Shown one piece after another: positions 11,398 through 20,494 of a DNA stretch of 64,000 bases (positions are counted from its first letter, which is position 1; every line of letters starts with the position of its first letter). The stretch is taken from NCBI GenBank assembly GCA_965644315.1, contig CBFFRQ010000057.1, positions 372,001 through 436,000 on the forward strand, given 5' to 3'. Both the position numbers and the translations under genes were made by a program. Source of the DNA: Caecitellus pseudoparvulus. Its lineage: Eukaryota > Bigyra: Bicosoecida. The notes under the pieces are model-generated. The model did not search any database, had not been told where the DNA came from, and worked only from the letters and a program-made list of their open reading frames with translations.

Positions 11398-14190
11398 TCA
11401 GCCAGAACCCGTGGCTGAGGCCGCAGCGAAAACACTGGCCTCCGCCCCTTCCCCCTCATCCCCGATGGCAAACGCGCCGCCGCCTTGCTCACCTCCACCT
11501 GCCTGCGCCCCACCACCGCCACTGCCACCGGTTGCGAGTGCTGCGCCAGAACTCGCTGCTGCGCTGCCGGCCGGCGCAACCCGAGAGTACTTCTTGATTT
11601 CTGCGAAAATCAGCGGCACCACCACCACATTGCGCATGAAGGGTGTGGAGGGTGCCACAGCCGCATTCAGCATGGCCAGGAAGCGTGTGTAGTACGTGAG
11701 GAGGCTGGTCAAGACACGCTTCAGGACGCCACGGCTATGCTCGCCGTCGCCGAAATACCGCGACACAGCATTATTCAAGGCAGCTATGCCACCCCTCCAG
11801 CCAGATGCAAAGCCATTCACCAAGGCCTCCGCATCTGGCAAGGAGATGGTGGGCTGCACGCCCTCGGGCAGTCCGTTGCTGTCTAGCTCCACAGGTTGAT
11901 CTGCAGACGCAGCCGTCGCGTGCATGGCATCAGTGGTGCTCTTGACAAAATTCACCAAGTGCCCAAAGTGGCTGCTGAGCAGCTGCTCGCTGAAGGTGGA
12001 CGTGTGGGCGGCGAGGCGATCCTCCAGCACGCCGATATCGTCGGGGGAGCAGCGGCGCAAGTGTGCCACCCTCACCCACTCCTTGACATTGTTCACGAGC
12101 AAGACGCTGCGCTCCAGGGGTGCCTTCACCTTGGCTGCGGCGAAAGACTGCAGCAGGCGCTCCATGGTGGTGATGCTGGAGCGCAGCTGGCTGACCAACA
12201 TGCCGTCCGACATGCCCACTGCCTGCAAAGAGCGGTGCAAGCGCAGGACGGATGCGCTGAACTCAGCGTAACGTGCTGAGATGTAGTGTGGCTTCATGAT
12301 GTCAGCGGGGCCGATGTTGCCCTCATCCACGTCCACCAGGGACTTGAAGTTGTTGGCCAGCACAAGCTTCAACCGCGGCCACAACAGCATCAACACACGG
12401 TGGAAGAAGGAGTCCAAACAGGCAAGGCCCCTGCCCTGCATGACTGCCTGGTGCTGCTGTGTGCACAGGAGCATGATGAGCATGGCTACGACGTCGTGGC
12501 AGTCGAAGAGGTAATTCTCTAACACCTCCAACACGCAGGACACGGGCTTTGACATGACCTTTGCGAAGACTGTGCTGCCCCGTGCCTCGCCAAAAAACGA
12601 CGAACAGAAGGCGAACTCCACTGAACCCACGTCCATGAGGTGCAGCTGCAAGCTCCGCCACAACACCTCGAAGGGCCACCGGCGAGACGCGGCGCTTTCC
12701 ACGTGCACCTCCAACTTGCCGCCCTCCGGCTCGGCGAGGATGCTGTCCCGCCCCCGCAGGGCGAATACATCCACACGCTTGCGAGGATCAGGGCGGGAAG
12801 AAAAGAAGCCACCTAGCCCCCCCAATTCAGCCCCCACGACATCGGACTTGCCGGCCACATCCACGTGCATCTTCAGCAGCGCAGCTGAATACGTCTTGAA
12901 CGTGGATGCCAGCGTGCGCCCCATGCTCTCCTCATACGCCACCGTCACCTCCAGCGCCACGTCGGGAGCATGCTGTGCCAGGAAGGCAAAGAGGTACTGT
13001 TGCCGCAACAGGACATACTCCTGCTGCTTCTGCAGGTTCGTCTGCCCCTGGCGCAAGCCGGCGATCTGCCCCAGCAGCCACTCCCGGGCTCGCTCTACGG
13101 CCTTGACCCGCAAGGCCTGCAGCTGAGGCAGCGCATCACGCCCTGCGAGGGTGTCCGCGGCAGGCAGCAGCATGGGTTGTGGCTTCTCCTCACCTTCGTG
13201 CCCGCCTCTCCCTGGCGTGCTCGACCTGTCCGAGCCTGCGTGGTGCGCCAGCTTAGCGGCGAGGGCCTTCAAGTCCTCACACCAGGCCTCATCAACGGGT
13301 GCGTCACAGATGGCGGCGACGAGCTCCTCGCTCACTGCGACCTTGTCCAGGAAGGCGCCCAGGTGCCCCCGCACTGCCCTCCGGTTCTTGAGCTGTACGT
13401 TCATGGCCAGGCTGTCATCCTGCAGAGTCTTGATTTCGGAGCTGATGCCGCCCAGCTTGGACTGGAACTGTTCCAGCATGGCCTGCAGCTCCCCCAGCAC
13501 GCCCTCCACGCGGCACATGTCGCCGTGCAGCGCAGCCACGCCATCCGCCGAGCGCACGTATGCAGCGATGGCGTCCTCCTCCACGGCGTGCAAGTCCCGC
13601 GTCATTTGCTGCGAGTAGGCTTTGAGGTCCACCCCGCTGTCCAGGGCTTCCCTCACCACCGGGTCGGCTTGGAATTTTACGAGGTCCTCTGTGGTGCAGC
13701 AGGCGTGGTGGGCGGCAAAGTGCGCGCGGAATTTGGACCCTGTCCGACGCGCACCACGCACCGTCCATTTGCCCCAAGTCAACGTCAGTGGAGGTGAGAT
13801 CGAGGTTGTCGAAGTCAAAAGCAAACTGCGTGCGTGGAAAGGGCGCCCTATTCCACCTTGTCGGGGCAAACACCTGTGCCGCCGACCACTCACATCCGTC
13901 TCCACCATGTCTCCGTCTCCAAAGTCATCCTCCGCCGCTCCAGCTGCGCCTGGCTCCGCCGCAGCCTCTGCTACAGGCTTGGCCATGCCACCTTGCACTA
14001 ACGCTGCGTGTTGGGCATCTTCATCGCTCTCAAGCGGGGCTGCGTGGCTGCCTTGGGCAGAGTGCCCGCCGCCTGGCCCACTGGCGCTCGCGTTGCCAGC
14101 GCTGCTGTCCTCGGCGAAAGGGTTGGAGGCAGCATCCGCGACTGGCTGAGCTCCACCGAAGAGGGCATCTCGGTCTGCGTCTTCGGCCAT
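11398..14190 (-). CDS. VPS52: VPS52, subunit of the GARP/EARP tethering complexes
   Basis: About 883 residues. Exons are 14190-13894, 13825-13762 and 13688-11398; introns 13893-13826 and 13761-13689 keep frame. The conserved VPS52 start is recognisable: DNLDLTSTDVDLGQMDEDL, then VVREALDSGVDLKAYSQQ, then the SSEIKTLQDDSLAMNVQLKNRRAVRG coiled-coil stretch. Later conserved blocks include the R-V-K-A-V segment, FFSSRPDPRKRVDVFALRGR, WPFEVLWRSL, LLWPRLKLVLANN and PHYISARYAEFSAS. VPS52 joins VPS51, VPS53 and VPS54 or VPS50 to tether endosome-derived vesicles to the trans-Golgi or to recycling endosomes. The N-terminal 95 residues are acidic, Ala/Gly-rich and disordered-looking. The C-terminus adds a Gly/Ala-rich tail not usual in the family. 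A 433-bp divergent region separates it from the SPRY-repeat gene. Confidence 0.93.
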   Translation of the reverse strand: MAEDADRDALFGGAQPVADAASNPFAEDSSAGNASASGPGGGHSAQGSHAAPLESDEDAQHAALVQGGMAKPVAEAAAEPGAAGAAEDDFGDGDMVETDVSGRRHRCLPRQGGIGRPFHARSLLLTSTTSISPPLTLTWGKWTVRGARRTGSKFRAHFAAHHACCTTEDLVKFQADPVVREALDSGVDLKAYSQQMTRDLHAVEEDAIAAYVRSADGVAALHGDMCRVEGVLGELQAMLEQFQSKLGGISSEIKTLQDDSLAMNVQLKNRRAVRGHLGAFLDKVAVSEELVAAICDAPVDEAWCEDLKALAAKLAHHAGSDRSSTPGRGGHEGEEKPQPMLLPAADTLAGRDALPQLQALRVKAVERAREWLLGQIAGLRQGQTNLQKQQEYVLLRQQYLFAFLAQHAPDVALEVTVAYEESMGRTLASTFKTYSAALLKMHVDVAGKSDVVGAELGGLGGFFSSRPDPRKRVDVFALRGRDSILAEPEGGKLEVHVESAASRRWPFEVLWRSLQLHLMDVGSVEFAFCSSFFGEARGSTVFAKVMSKPVSCVLEVLENYLFDCHDVVAMLIMLLCTQQHQAVMQGRGLACLDSFFHRVLMLLWPRLKLVLANNFKSLVDVDEGNIGPADIMKPHYISARYAEFSASVLRLHRSLQAVGMSDGMLVSQLRSSITTMERLLQSFAAAKVKAPLERSVLLVNNVKEWVRVAHLRRCSPDDIGVLEDRLAAHTSTFSEQLLSSHFGHLVNFVKSTTDAMHATAASADQPVELDSNGLPEGVQPTISLPDAEALVNGFASGWRGGIAALNNAVSRYFGDGEHSRGVLKRVLTSLLTYYTRFLAMLNAAVAPSTPFMRNVVVVPLIFAEIKKYSRVAPAGSAAASSGAALATGGSGGGGAQAGGGEQGGGAFAIGDEGEGAEASVFAAASATGSG

Positions 14191-14623
14191 GACGCTGGCG
14201 TCCTTCCCAAGCTGAAATGTTCAGCGGCAGCGCGGTTTCCTTTCGCACGACTCCGCTGTCCGCTGTGGAGGTAATTCCACGGTCCCCGAGCCCACAGCAC
14301 CGGGGATCTTCCGAGGCAAGCGTTCCATGCACATTGGATGAGCACCCCATGGAAGTTCTTGATGCTTTGTGACCACAGTTGGTTTGTGAGCCAGCCTGGT
14401 TGATATCCTGCTGCGGCACAGAAGTGCGCCTGCACGCAAATCCAAACCTCGACACAGCCGGCCGCAGAGCATGTGCTGAATCCACACATCTGCATCTGCA
14501 GGATTGTTTGCATCGGGCAGAGCGCGCCCCTGTGCAAGCTTCCTGCTGCGGTGGCCGACCAGGCCAGGAACAGCTCTGACTCACCACTCAGCACAACTCT
14601 GCTTGGCCCAGCGCAGAGAGGTC
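14191..14623. promoter_or_regulatory. Divergent promoter region, VPS52 / SPRY-repeat gene
   Basis: 433 bp between two opposite start codons. An open frame runs into it from the SPRY gene (from about 14504), but it has no ATG before 14624. I see no other feature. Confidence 0.45.
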
Positions 14624-17600
14624 ATGTCCGAAGCGGTTGCAGCGCATGCACGCATTGTGGGCTTAGTGCCTTGGGGCTCCCGGCAGGCAATCGTGCTCAG
14701 CACAGGTCGGCCCAGCTCTGATGCCGAGGAGGAGGGCCAGCCGATGTGTTTGGTGGTCCCGGGGCTGCAGGAGCCCCCGTCTTCACCAGGAGGGGCCTTG
14801 GGTGAAGCGAGCCTAGCCAGTGAAGTGACATCAGTGCTGGGGCTGGACTCCAGCCAGGCTCGGTGCCTTCACTGCTCTCAAGGACTGCCAGTGTCTGCCG
14901 CCTTCACCGTCCGTGAAGCTGGAAACGTCCGCACTGCGCTCCGCGCCGCACAGGACGTCGTGCAAGCTTGCCTGGAGCTGCAAGAACGTGGCTGTGTCAT
15001 CATTGGAGCCCATGCTGAGCAGTGTACGCTGTCTGCAGACGGTGGCGTGCTCCTTCCGGAAGACTGCGTCGTGAAGGCGGAGGGCGCAGAAGCAAAGGCG
15101 TGGTGCCTCACCACGCCAGCCGCGCTGACAGCCATCAGGCAGCTTGTGGGAGGGCGCCTTGCTCAACATGCCGCCCCAGAAGTCGTCTCGGCATGTGATG
15201 CAGGCATGGAGACCCTGCCTGTGGCTGCCCAGAATGCCTGGGCCGCTGGCTGCCTGATCTTCCACTTGGTGGACCGCACTGGTGTGCTGCCACATCCCCG
15301 GGTGCCAGGTGGAGTACCCTTCTTTTCAACAGAGTCGTGGGGCCAAGCAACCGTGCCATGCACGGGTGATCCCGGTGCTTCACTGAGCTCTGCCGCTTGG
15401 ACAGCGCTGAGAAGCGTGGTGCAGGCCCTGCTGCAGCCTGAGGCTGACTCGCGCCTTCCGCTGCAGGCCGCGCAGGCGGCGCTGGGGCGGGTTCTTGAAG
15501 CCCTGAGCATCCACACAACCGGAGACTCTGCGCTTGGGGCTGGGGCTCAGTTGCAGGTGTATGTTCCTGAGCCTGCTGAGGACGGAAGTATCGAGCTGAA
15601 GGCTCACTCAGTCCCTTTGCCAGAGACAGGCCTGCTCACATCCACCGAAAGCCTCGCCAAAGCCGTGCATGCACACTTGCAGGCGTGTGGGGCACTCTCA
15701 GAGGACGCCTCGGCTGTCCATCTCAGCCTGAAAGCGCGTGGGCAATCCCTGCCTGAGCGCGTCGCATATTCCTTCCTGGACTCGGCCGCCGCGTCGCCCA
15801 CGCTGGCCCAAACTGGTCTGTGCTTGGCTCCAGGGCAAGGCACGGTGCGCGTGCTGCAAGAAATCATTGTCACAACCAGCCCAAGCGACCTGCCTCCTGC
15901 TTGTGTCTTGGCAGGTGCCAGTGGCCAGATGCTGGCCAAGGCTCACGTTCTCACCAACTCCAGGCCAGGGCAAGACGCGGCACAGCGGCCCACCGCCCCA
16001 AACAAGGAGGCCTGCGCTGGGCAAGGTTCGCCTTCGCCTGCAGCAGCTGCCGCGTCAGCAGGGGCTGGGGACGATGCTGCTGCCACTGCCTCGCCAACGC
16101 CTGGCGAGGACCTGGCAAAGCTTGTCGAGCTGGCAACGCGCCGCCCCACCCACGAGGCAGCCCCTACTCCCTCCTTTGTCGTGTCAGGGTTCAGTCAGTC
16201 AGAGCGCAATCCGTCTGTAACAGTCAGCGACGGCTGTGCGTCCAGCCAGCAATGGGGCTCGGCTATGTGCACGGTGCAGGGCACGGAGCGGCTGGATTCG
16301 GGAAAGCACTCGTGGGCGTTCCAGGTGGCTCAGAAGGCAGCATCAGGAGGCATCTGCATCGGAGTTGCAACCGCTGAGTTTGACGCCCCGACCAAGAACC
16401 TCGGCCCCGCGCAGCACACGTGGGGTTATTCTTCCTCAGGCAAGCGCTCAGCAGGGTTCCCCGAATTCCAACCCTTCGCCCAAGGCTTCTCCAGTGGAGA
16501 TGTTGTGGGTGTGTACCTTGACTGCGATGCCGGCACCTTGTCCTTTGCCCGCAACGGAGTCATGCTGGGTGTGGCCTTCTCTGACTTGAAGGGCAAGTCA
16601 GTCATGCCTGCCGTGTGTATGGGGGGGCGAGCCAGCAAGAGCTCCCACCGGCCAACTGTGCACAAGCTTCGGGTGCTGACGTCAGAAGAGCAGTACACCA
16701 AAGCCCTCCAGCAAGCTCGCCTGCGCAACCCTGCCGACCTGCCTTCTGCTGACTTTGCATGGTGCGGGGCAGGGCTGCCTGCCGCCCGGCTGCCTGCGCC
16801 AGAGGCCGCCCCCACTTTCCCAGTCGTGTGTGGAGGGGGGTGGGAGGCTGCACTGCCAGCTCCAACCCTGGACAGCAGCACAGACCTCGCCGTGCCCGCG
16901 ATGGTGGTACCACTGCAGCACCCAGCCCTATCTCAAGCATGCGGCGTGTCTCCCTCGGGTCGCTACGCTTTCAAGTTCGCAGTGGGCACCCTTGACACTG
17001 ACGCAGAGGTGTGGTTTTGCCTGGTCCCCCACAGCGCGCTGCCAGACTCCGATGCTGTCGTGGCCGAGGCAGCCCCCGCGCACCTGCCCAGCCCTGGACT
17101 GTGTCAACCAGGCGTCTGGGCCGTTTCCAGCCAAGGCCGCGTCATTGCAGCTGGGAAAGTAGGCGAGACTGCCCGCTTTCCAGCGCTGCGAGAGGGTGAC
17201 TGCTTAGGCTTGGAGGTCGGCTTGCCCGTTGAGCCTGACCAAGGCCCAGCACAAGGCCCCACCTTCGAGGACCTTCCCACGCTGGCCGTGACGGTGAACG
17301 GTGCCCCTGCCGCGGAGTTGTTGCCGCCTCTGGCCCAAGAGGCCCCACAACGAAGCGTTTTCTGGGCTGGTGCGCTAGAGTTGGGCGGCCTGCACCCCTG
17401 TGTCGCTGTCGTGGAAGCTTCCACAGAGGCCTCCCTGGCAGTGGTACGCACCGTGGAGGTGCCGCGCATGTTCTCTGTGCAGAACGCCAACTCCCACATC
17501 ACGGCAGCAGGAGCGGGCAGCTCTGTGACCTGTGCCTCGCAGTGGGCGAGCGCTCCTATTGTGCACGGTGGCCTCACCCGAGGTAAGCACACATGGACGC

Positions 17601-20479
17601 TGCACATGACAGAGAAGGCCGCTGCGGGGGGGGCCTGCATTGGCGTGGCACGGCCAGACTTCCCCTTCCGTAGTCGCAACGTGGGGGCCTTCGCAGGCTC
17701 GTGGGGCTGGTCCTCATCTGGCACTAAGGGCAATGGGCAGGGCGCCTTCATCGCGTATGGCGAGCGGTTCGAAGCAGGGGACAAGGTGGGTGTAGAGCTG
17801 GACTGTGATGAGGGTACCCTGCGCTTCCACAAGAACGGTGTGGACCAAGGCATCGCCTTTGCAACTGGGCTGAAGGGCGTGCCCCTGGTGCCAGCGGTGT
17901 GCTTGGGGGGCACACGCTCCCGCAAGTCAGCCCCCTCCACCTCTATCGCTGGCAACCACACACTGTGCCTGGTGCCCACTACCCTGGGCATTGCAGAGTA
18001 CCAGGCTGCTGCCGACTCTGCCTTGGACGCAGGCAGCTTGCGCACGATTGGGACGGGGGCGAAGGGGGAGGTGTCTGATGACGGGCAGCGGCTGTCTTTC
18101 TCCTGTGAAGGCTCAGCACCCACACATGACGCAGGCATCACAGTCAAGGCAGGCCCCAGTGTGCCATTTGCAGCGGAAGGCCCCACCACCAAGGTAAGGT
18201 GGACGTTTAGGGTGGACGAGCTGCACCTGCAGGAGCGCATCGCTGGCGAGGCCGTGCGAGACACCCTCATGGCCAGTGGTGCAGACACAGACGGTTGGAG
18301 GACTGCTGTCGCAGATTGGCTGTGGCAGATGCGGGGCGATGTGGGACACACCCTGTCGGCTGCGGCGCACAGTCGCATGCTTGGCGAGGAATCCGACGTG
18401 CCAGTCGTGGATGCTGCCGCCGAGGAAGGTGAGGCACGGGTGGCCCACGTTCACGCTGGCATCACCATCGGCCTGGCGTCCAGTGAATTCTTTGCTTCTG
18501 AAACACCAGCAGCGGGGGTGGGCTGTGACGCTTCTGGCCTGTCCGCAGGCATCACTTCCGTTGGGTTGGTTGTGCAAGGGGGCAAGGCGCACCCTGCACC
18601 TGGCTCCTCGACGCAGGGGGACTCCCTCTTGTGCCTGCCAGCACTCAGTCCTGGCGACGTCGTGTGCTTGACTGTCGCGCCGGGCGAAGCGGAGGATGGC
18701 AAGGCCGCCCACTCAGCGAGAGGACAGCAAGGCAGCTCAACCACCACTGGGCCTTCGACTGGCATGACCCCCATCAAACTCGCGCCCGCCCAAGCAGAGG
18801 CCTCGAAGCAGACCGGCCAAGGAGCAGGCACAGCCACCACTGCCCCAGCCAGCGACAAGACGGCGACGGCGCAGCCTGAGGCCGAGGCCCCTGCCCCCTG
18901 CATGCCCTACAGTGTCACGCTGTCGGTCAACGGCCAGGACCTTGGGCAGCCCCTCGGCCAAGCCCTGTTGCCGAGGATAGAAGCAGGGCAGGCCCTCGTG
19001 CCTGCACTGAGCATTGGCCACGGCGTGGCAAGCGCGGCTCTGACACTGCTCAGCACTGCACCGGCTTCGGACGCTGCTGTGCAGGCCAGCATGCAGCGAC
19101 GCAAACGCGAGGCCCACCTCTGCACCTTCCTCTCCCCACCTTCTGAGGTGCTAGGGCACAGCGTTTTGGAGGATGGCCAAGTTGCTACCTTTTCCCGGCG
19201 CTGGGCGACGGCTGCCATTGCAGCTGGGGTCCCGCTGAAGCTTGCCCAGCGCCGCACCCGCGCTCAGTGTGCGACTGCGGAACCAAGCCCCGTGCCAGAG
19301 ACCTCGCCTGTCTTCCCCACGCACGGCATCCCTCCCAACAGCGGCATCCATGCATTTCAACTGTACTGCAGCACGAAAGCCAGCGGCGGCGACATCGTCG
19401 TGGGTTTCGTGTCGGCAGCACCAGAGTCCCCCTTCAATTGGGCCTCGTGGCAGCTGGGCGCCAACTCCGCTTCCTGGGGTGTGGCTGGCACAGGCGCCAG
19501 GGGTGGTGGCTGGGTGAAGGGGGGTGAAGGGTGGCTGCCGTTCACCCCAGAGGCGGGGGACACGCCGCCCAAGCCGCTGTTCACCTCAGGCAGCATTGTG
19601 CAGTGGTTCGTTGACTCCGACCTGGACGAGGAGGGGCAGGCCAGATTCGGCGTGCGCGTGGATGGGCAGTTCACGGGACTGGCGCTGACCATCCCCAGCT
19701 GTGCGTTTCCCCTCGTGCCTGCCGTGTGTGGAGGTGGCGCCACCGCTGCCACTGCTCACCGAGTGCAGCTGCAGGAAGTGCCCCTCGCCGTGGACCGCGG
19801 ACAGGCATCCAAGCGCCTGCAGCTGTCGAAGAGAGACAGCATCATCACCTGCAAGTCCACCTGGGGCAGTGCTTTTGTCACACACAGCGGCATGTCCACC
19901 GGCAAGTATACATGGAGCTGGAAAGTGCTGCAGGGCTCAACATCGGGGGCTGTCTGTGTGGGTGTCGCAGACTTGAATCGTTTTCAAGTGACCTCGCGCA
20001 ATGTCGGTGCAGATAACCACAGCTGGGCGTACTCGTCAGCTGGCAAGCGCTCTGGCTCCAAGAGCGGCGAGTTCCAGTCCTATGGCTCCCCCTTCTCCAC
20101 TGGGGACATTGTGGGCGTGACCTTGGACTGTGACAAGAAGCAGCTGTCCTTCTCTTGCAACGGCACGTCTCACGGCGTGGCGGTGACGCGAGGCCTGAAC
20201 GCCTGCTCCTCTCTCGTGCCAGCCGCCTGCATCGGTAGCACCAAGCAGGGGGCTGTGCACTCGCTCGCGCTCCTGCCAGCCCTGACCGTGCAGCAGGTGC
20301 ACCACGCCCTGGCCTCGCCGTGGAGGTCCACGTGGTCCCCCTCTTTGGACCAGTCCAACAACACCCAGGCGTCAAGTCCAGGGGTTGAAGGCACCCCGGT
20401 GCCACTGAACCTCCCACCGGCAGCTCAGTTTGATGGTGGTGGCGCACCTTCCCAAGATGCAGCGGCCGTGGAGGGGTGA
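14624..20479 (+). CDS. Giant SPRY/B30.2-repeat protein with kinase-like N-terminal domain
   Basis: A single 5.9-kb exon coding 1951 residues. I chose ATG 14624 because the frame upstream has no ATG. Residues about 110-295 resemble the C-lobe of a protein kinase: HAEQCTLSADGGVLL sits where the catalytic loop would be, then HAAPEVVS (APE-like), AQNAWAAGCLIFHLV (like the DxWSxG helix) and PEADSRLPLQAAQAAL (like the DPxxR-P helix). The catalytic Asp residues are missing, so it would be a pseudokinase. SPRY domains follow near 516-672, 949-1099 and 1731-1879; each has a WGxxSSGK-like core, a GDxVGVxLDCD strand, and an LVPAxCxGG-type end. More degenerate copies sit near 1150-1420 and 1570-1705. SPRY domains bind protein partners; substrates here are unknown. 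The C-terminal 70 residues are Pro/Ser-rich. The stop codon overlaps the palindrome GAATGCATTC shared with the next gene. Confidence 0.9.
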   Translation: MSEAVAAHARIVGLVPWGSRQAIVLSTGRPSSDAEEEGQPMCLVVPGLQEPPSSPGGALGEASLASEVTSVLGLDSSQARCLHCSQGLPVSAAFTVREAGNVRTALRAAQDVVQACLELQERGCVIIGAHAEQCTLSADGGVLLPEDCVVKAEGAEAKAWCLTTPAALTAIRQLVGGRLAQHAAPEVVSACDAGMETLPVAAQNAWAAGCLIFHLVDRTGVLPHPRVPGGVPFFSTESWGQATVPCTGDPGASLSSAAWTALRSVVQALLQPEADSRLPLQAAQAALGRVLEALSIHTTGDSALGAGAQLQVYVPEPAEDGSIELKAHSVPLPETGLLTSTESLAKAVHAHLQACGALSEDASAVHLSLKARGQSLPERVAYSFLDSAAASPTLAQTGLCLAPGQGTVRVLQEIIVTTSPSDLPPACVLAGASGQMLAKAHVLTNSRPGQDAAQRPTAPNKEACAGQGSPSPAAAAASAGAGDDAAATASPTPGEDLAKLVELATRRPTHEAAPTPSFVVSGFSQSERNPSVTVSDGCASSQQWGSAMCTVQGTERLDSGKHSWAFQVAQKAASGGICIGVATAEFDAPTKNLGPAQHTWGYSSSGKRSAGFPEFQPFAQGFSSGDVVGVYLDCDAGTLSFARNGVMLGVAFSDLKGKSVMPAVCMGGRASKSSHRPTVHKLRVLTSEEQYTKALQQARLRNPADLPSADFAWCGAGLPAARLPAPEAAPTFPVVCGGGWEAALPAPTLDSSTDLAVPAMVVPLQHPALSQACGVSPSGRYAFKFAVGTLDTDAEVWFCLVPHSALPDSDAVVAEAAPAHLPSPGLCQPGVWAVSSQGRVIAAGKVGETARFPALREGDCLGLEVGLPVEPDQGPAQGPTFEDLPTLAVTVNGAPAAELLPPLAQEAPQRSVFWAGALELGGLHPCVAVVEASTEASLAVVRTVEVPRMFSVQNANSHITAAGAGSSVTCASQWASAPIVHGGLTRGKHTWTLHMTEKAAAGGACIGVARPDFPFRSRNVGAFAGSWGWSSSGTKGNGQGAFIAYGERFEAGDKVGVELDCDEGTLRFHKNGVDQGIAFATGLKGVPLVPAVCLGGTRSRKSAPSTSIAGNHTLCLVPTTLGIAEYQAAADSALDAGSLRTIGTGAKGEVSDDGQRLSFSCEGSAPTHDAGITVKAGPSVPFAAEGPTTKVRWTFRVDELHLQERIAGEAVRDTLMASGADTDGWRTAVADWLWQMRGDVGHTLSAAAHSRMLGEESDVPVVDAAAEEGEARVAHVHAGITIGLASSEFFASETPAAGVGCDASGLSAGITSVGLVVQGGKAHPAPGSSTQGDSLLCLPALSPGDVVCLTVAPGEAEDGKAAHSARGQQGSSTTTGPSTGMTPIKLAPAQAEASKQTGQGAGTATTAPASDKTATAQPEAEAPAPCMPYSVTLSVNGQDLGQPLGQALLPRIEAGQALVPALSIGHGVASAALTLLSTAPASDAAVQASMQRRKREAHLCTFLSPPSEVLGHSVLEDGQVATFSRRWATAAIAAGVPLKLAQRRTRAQCATAEPSPVPETSPVFPTHGIPPNSGIHAFQLYCSTKASGGDIVVGFVSAAPESPFNWASWQLGANSASWGVAGTGARGGGWVKGGEGWLPFTPEAGDTPPKPLFTSGSIVQWFVDSDLDEEGQARFGVRVDGQFTGLALTIPSCAFPLVPAVCGGGATAATAHRVQLQEVPLAVDRGQASKRLQLSKRDSIITCKSTWGSAFVTHSGMSTGKYTWSWKVLQGSTSGAVCVGVADLNRFQVTSRNVGADNHSWAYSSAGKRSGSKSGEFQSYGSPFSTGDIVGVTLDCDKKQLSFSCNGTSHGVAVTRGLNACSSLVPAACIGSTKQGAVHSLALLPALTVQQVHHALASPWRSTWSPSLDQSNNTQASSPGVEGTPVPLNLPPAAQFDGGGAPSQDAAAVEG

Positions 20480-20487
20480 ATGCATTC
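20478..20487. terminator. Palindromic GAATGCATTC shared by two convergent genes
   Basis: A perfect 10-bp palindrome overlapping the TGA of the SPRY gene (20477-20479), and starting 9 nt after the stop of the FKBP15-like gene (20495) on the other strand. Each strand reads AATGCA. It is a candidate poly(A) signal for both genes. Confidence 0.65.
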
Positions 20488-20494
20488 CGCGGCG

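Noticed and set aside
17104-18378. 424-codon open frame on the minus strand
   Set aside because: It is antisense to the SPRY-repeat gene. GC-rich codon bias opens such frames; it has no family features and low complexity.
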